From positions 1 through 64,000 of the forward strand of contig JAWZDV010000008.1 of assembly GCA_034142505.1 (NCBI GenBank): a stretch of DNA of 64,000 nt, given 5' to 3'. This document shows positions 61,602 through 64,000 of this stretch, in pieces. Position 1 is the stretch's first letter, and each line of letters opens with the position of its first letter. Under the pieces are notes generated by a model that was given only the letters and a program-made list of their open reading frames with translations, did not search any database and was not told where the DNA came from. Origin of the DNA: Hungatella_A sp034142505 (GTDB taxonomy: Bacteria > Bacillota > Clostridia > Lachnospirales > Lachnospiraceae). Made by a program: the position numbers and the translations under genes.

Positions 61602-62654
61602 CTATTCCTCCATATAGGCCTGGAACCCGGAAGAATACTTCTCGCTTCCGTCCGGATACAGCCACATCGCCTCCACGCCGTCCATGCTCTCAATCAGGGC
61701 CTGTCCGTCCTCCTGCGTCATGTTAAACACGGCAGTTGACAATGCATCCGCTATCCCGGAGTCCTTGCAGAGAATGGACACGGAATCGTATTCAAACCAG
61801 GGCATCAGCGTGTCCGGATTCACAATATGGTGATACTGAACCCCATCCACCGTATAATATCTCTGGTAAACGCCGCTGGTCACCAGGGACATGTCGTCCA
61901 CCGCGATCATATGAAGGTATTTCGTCTCGCTGGATAAATCGGGATTCTGAATCCCCAGCTTCCATTTGCTTCCGTCATCCTTGGTGCCGATGGCACGGAC
62001 ATTGCCGCCCACACTGACTAGGGCATTGGTCAGTCCGTCCTCCTCCAGCTTCCGGCAAACCATCTCCGTGGCGTAGCCTTTGGCAATCGCCCCCACGTCA
62101 AGACTCATCTCGGGGTCCGCCAGATAGACGGTGGACGCCTCCCTGTCAATCACCACATCCTGGATGTTCATATGCTCCGACGCCGCTTTCAGCTTCTCCA
62201 TGGGAGGAAGCTCTGCCGTCTCCGGATCATCAATCCCCATCGTCCGGTACCCGTGCCAGATGGAAAGCACGCTTCCCATGGCAACGTTGAAATATCCGTT
62301 GGTCTTGACATCCAGTTCCTTGGCCAGCTCCAGCATATCAATAATCTTCTCATCCACCACTACAGGTTCAATCCCCGCGTTGTCATTGATAGTCTTTATA
62401 TTATTAATGCCGTCATACTCTTTGTAGATGTCGTAAAGCTGATGATAAACCTCCAGCTCATCATGCAGTTCCTGCGCGTAAGCGGTAAATGTCTCTTTAT
62501 CCTTGGCATACCCCACCACACTGGTGACGGTATCAAATAACTGCAAAAACTGCGCGTCATATCTGGTCAGAACCGGTTTTTGGCTGCACGCCGCCGCTGT
62601 CAATGCCACCGCGCCGGCCACTGTCAATGCCAGTAATCTTTTTCCTATCTTCAA
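61602..62654 (-). CDS. apbE: FAD:protein FMN transferase ApbE, lipoprotein
   Basis: 350 residues with a lipoprotein signal peptide (lipobox TAAAC, Cys23). The ApbE domain shows the FAD-binding MSLDVGAIAKGYA segment, VSVGGNVRAIG and the metal-site aspartate region in DSGIADALSTAVF. ApbE attaches FMN covalently to threonine or serine of extracytoplasmic proteins, using FAD and Mg2+. The gene just upstream encodes an abundant-looking two-repeat lipoprotein, which could be its client, as in flavin-based extracellular electron transfer; that link is inference. Confidence 0.94.
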   Translation of the reverse strand: MKIGKRLLALTVAGAVALTAAACSQKPVLTRYDAQFLQLFDTVTSVVGYAKDKETFTAYAQELHDELEVYHQLYDIYKEYDGINNIKTINDNAGIEPVVVDEKIIDMLELAKELDVKTNGYFNVAMGSVLSIWHGYRTMGIDDPETAELPPMEKLKAASEHMNIQDVVIDREASTVYLADPEMSLDVGAIAKGYATEMVCRKLEEDGLTNALVSVGGNVRAIGTKDDGSKWKLGIQNPDLSSETKYLHMIAVDDMSLVTSGVYQRYYTVDGVQYHHIVNPDTLMPWFEYDSVSILCKDSGIADALSTAVFNMTQEDGQALIESMDGVEAMWLYPDGSEKYSSGFQAYMEE

Positions 62655-62720
62655 TAGTCCAACTCCTTAACTAGTCTGGTATTCTAAAAATCGATATTAT
62701 ATCTTTCGACATTATATCAT

Positions 62721-62756
62721 AAAAAGAGAATGATGCAACCACATCATTCTCTTTTC
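62721..62756 (-). terminator. Terminator after the two-repeat lipoprotein gene
   Basis: AGAGAATGATG and CATCATTCTCT form a perfect 11-bp stem with a 6-nt loop. The minus strand continues TTTTTATG; the plus strand also has TTTT. Confidence 0.88.
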
Positions 62757-62794
62757 CATAAATTTTATGAAATACTCAAAATATCCGATTCCAA

Positions 62795-63898
62795 TTACTG
62801 AGCGTTAGCTGCTGCCTTTACCGCACACTCCTGGAAATCGCCGATTGACATGGTGCATCCAGCTGCCAGATCTGCATCGGTTGGCTTGTTGTCTTCGTCA
62901 ACTGCGATACCAGCTACTTCATCAGCAGTCTTGCCGATCATGAATGCTTCCATAGCTGCTGCCTGCTCAAACCACTCTTTACCGATTGGGGAAGCGGCTC
63001 TCATGCCATACTCGTCACCTTTCTGCTTTTTGGTTTTTACGCCAGTTGTTAAGTCAGAAGTGATCTTTCCGGTTGCGTCAAATTTGATAACGCCCTGTGT
63101 ACAGTCAATGATGCTTGCTGTGATCTTGCCGTCAGCGCCTGTTGTGGTAGCTACATATGTAGAATAAGCTTCGCACTGGCCCTCTGCGTCAGCAGTTGCA
63201 TCTTTGGTATGCTCGTTCATAACAGTTACAACGCCAAGACCTAACTTGTCGCCTTCCTGGGTTCCAAGATCAGCTGCAGTCTCAACTGCCTGAGTGATGG
63301 CTTCTACAAAATCGCCAATAGCCATGGTACATCCTGCTGCCAGATCTGCATCGGTTGGATGATTGTCTTCGTCAACAGCAATTCCCTTGATCTCATCAGC
63401 AGTCTTGCCAATTACATATTCTTCCATGAACTTAGCCTGCTCATCCCACTCTTTGCCGATTGGGGAAGCTGGTTTCATGTTGTACTCTTCTTTTAATTCT
63501 TTCTTGGTCTTGAACTCGTCTTTCATGACAACTTTACCTTCCTTGGTAAAGCCCATCTTGTTCTGTGCAACGTCGATCACACATTTTACAATCTTGCCAT
63601 CAGCATCTACAACAACAGCTGCCACTGTGGAATCCACCTGAGCATTGCCATCCTTCTCGCCTGCATCCTTGGAGCTCTCCATGGAAGATACGATTGCCAT
63701 ACCGGTCTTCAGTCCGCCGGCTGCTGCAGTAGTCTCTGCTTCCGTAGTCTCTTCAGCTGTAGTTGCTTCTGTGGTTGCTGCCGCTGTGGTTGTCTCCGGA
63801 GCTGCGGTTGTTGTCTCCTCCGGTGCCTTGGAACCACATCCTGCAAGTGTTCCTGCCATTAATACGGCTGCCATCAATACGCTAATCTGTTTCTTCAT
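62795..63898 (-). CDS. Lipoprotein with two tandem repeat domains, possible ApbE client
   Basis: 367 residues. A lipoprotein signal (lipobox LAGC, Cys21) is followed by a Thr/Glu/Ala-rich linker (about 25-60). Two homologous domains of about 140 residues come next. Each has an ASPIGKEW block, then GIAVDEDNxPTDADLAAGCT and IGDF. Each domain resembles the FMN-binding-like repeats of clostridial lipoproteins next to apbE, but I do not see the classic flavinylation motif D-x-x-(S/T)-G-A-T, only DATGK in the second domain. A good promoter precedes it, and a terminator separates it from apbE. Confidence 0.82.
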   Translation of the reverse strand: MKKQISVLMAAVLMAGTLAGCGSKAPEETTTAAPETTTAAATTEATTAEETTEAETTAAAGGLKTGMAIVSSMESSKDAGEKDGNAQVDSTVAAVVVDADGKIVKCVIDVAQNKMGFTKEGKVVMKDEFKTKKELKEEYNMKPASPIGKEWDEQAKFMEEYVIGKTADEIKGIAVDEDNHPTDADLAAGCTMAIGDFVEAITQAVETAADLGTQEGDKLGLGVVTVMNEHTKDATADAEGQCEAYSTYVATTTGADGKITASIIDCTQGVIKFDATGKITSDLTTGVKTKKQKGDEYGMRAASPIGKEWFEQAAAMEAFMIGKTADEVAGIAVDEDNKPTDADLAAGCTMSIGDFQECAVKAAANAQ

Positions 63899-63951
63899 AA
63901 TTTAATCTTTCTCCCTCCGTTATAAAGATGTTAATTTTTCATAACATCAAA

Positions 63952-63980
63952 AATATACCATATTGTTAAAGCTTTGTCTA
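63952..63980 (-). promoter_or_regulatory. Promoter of the two-repeat lipoprotein gene
   Basis: Minus strand TAGACA (63980-63975), 17-nt spacer, TATATT (63957-63952). The leader of about 45 nt leads to GGAGGGAG and the ATG at 63898. Confidence 0.6.
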
Positions 63981-64000
63981 TCACTTTTGACATTTCTTCT

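Overview
The window looks like chromosome from a Gram-positive anaerobe of the Clostridia, most likely a Lachnospiraceae (Clostridium cluster XIVa) gut species. The evidence is the eno-secG-rnr-smpB order, a Phe T-box ahead of pheST, a methionine synthase split into separate genes, YesMN-type two-component control of a sugar ABC importer, GGAGG-type ribosome binding sites and moderate GC. Most genes lie on the minus strand. Functions are inferred from sequence reading only; no database search was run.

Layout. 1-150 holds a strong minus-strand promoter and what looks like the first 18 nt of a tmRNA. 156-5043 is smpB, rnr, secG and eno with a small helical protein. 5118-9089 is a Gld-type ABC operon (ATPase, permease, GldG-like, DUF4340). 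9281-16618 is an accessory island. It holds an AT-rich RloA/RloB-like ATPase pair bracketed by near-identical terminator repeats, then a three-gene module (dynamin-like GTPase, two-TM protein with a tetrapeptide-repeat helix, triple zinc-ribbon protein) under a consensus promoter bracketed by two 12-bp repeats and facing a divergent XRE regulator, then a NYN-LOTUS nuclease-like gene. 16634-20812 is pheT, pheS and the T-box. 20850-28013 carries a repeat-rich membrane protein, a K+/H+ antiporter and a heterodimeric ABC exporter. 28034-33065 carries degV, metH, the separate MetH activation domain gene and a metF broken by a +1 frameshift.

33226-42291 is a carbohydrate locus: an unassigned 815-aa enzyme-like protein, two MalF/MalG-type permeases, a substrate-binding lipoprotein, and a YesM/YesN pair transcribed the other way. 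42297-44533 is hflC and hflK behind a long leader that closely resembles a yybP-ykoY (manganese) riboswitch with a terminator. 44610-55724 is a complete L-fucose system: fucI, sugar kinase, fucU, fucA, a ribose-type ABC importer, a divergent AraC regulator, the lactaldehyde reductase fucO and a TetR regulator. Fucose would be imported, anomerised, isomerised, phosphorylated and cleaved to dihydroxyacetone phosphate and L-lactaldehyde, which FucO reduces to 1,2-propanediol.

55766-63980 carries a zinc-ribbon membrane protein, a PadR regulator with operators in its own promoter and before the next gene (a flavodoxin-like protein), a GT-C type membrane protein, an EamA transporter, an ApbE flavin transferase and a two-repeat lipoprotein that may be its client.

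The best candidate for an undescribed system is the XRE / dynamin-like GTPase / tetrad-repeat membrane protein / zinc-ribbon module at 11386-15704, next to RloAB and NYN genes in what looks like a defence island.
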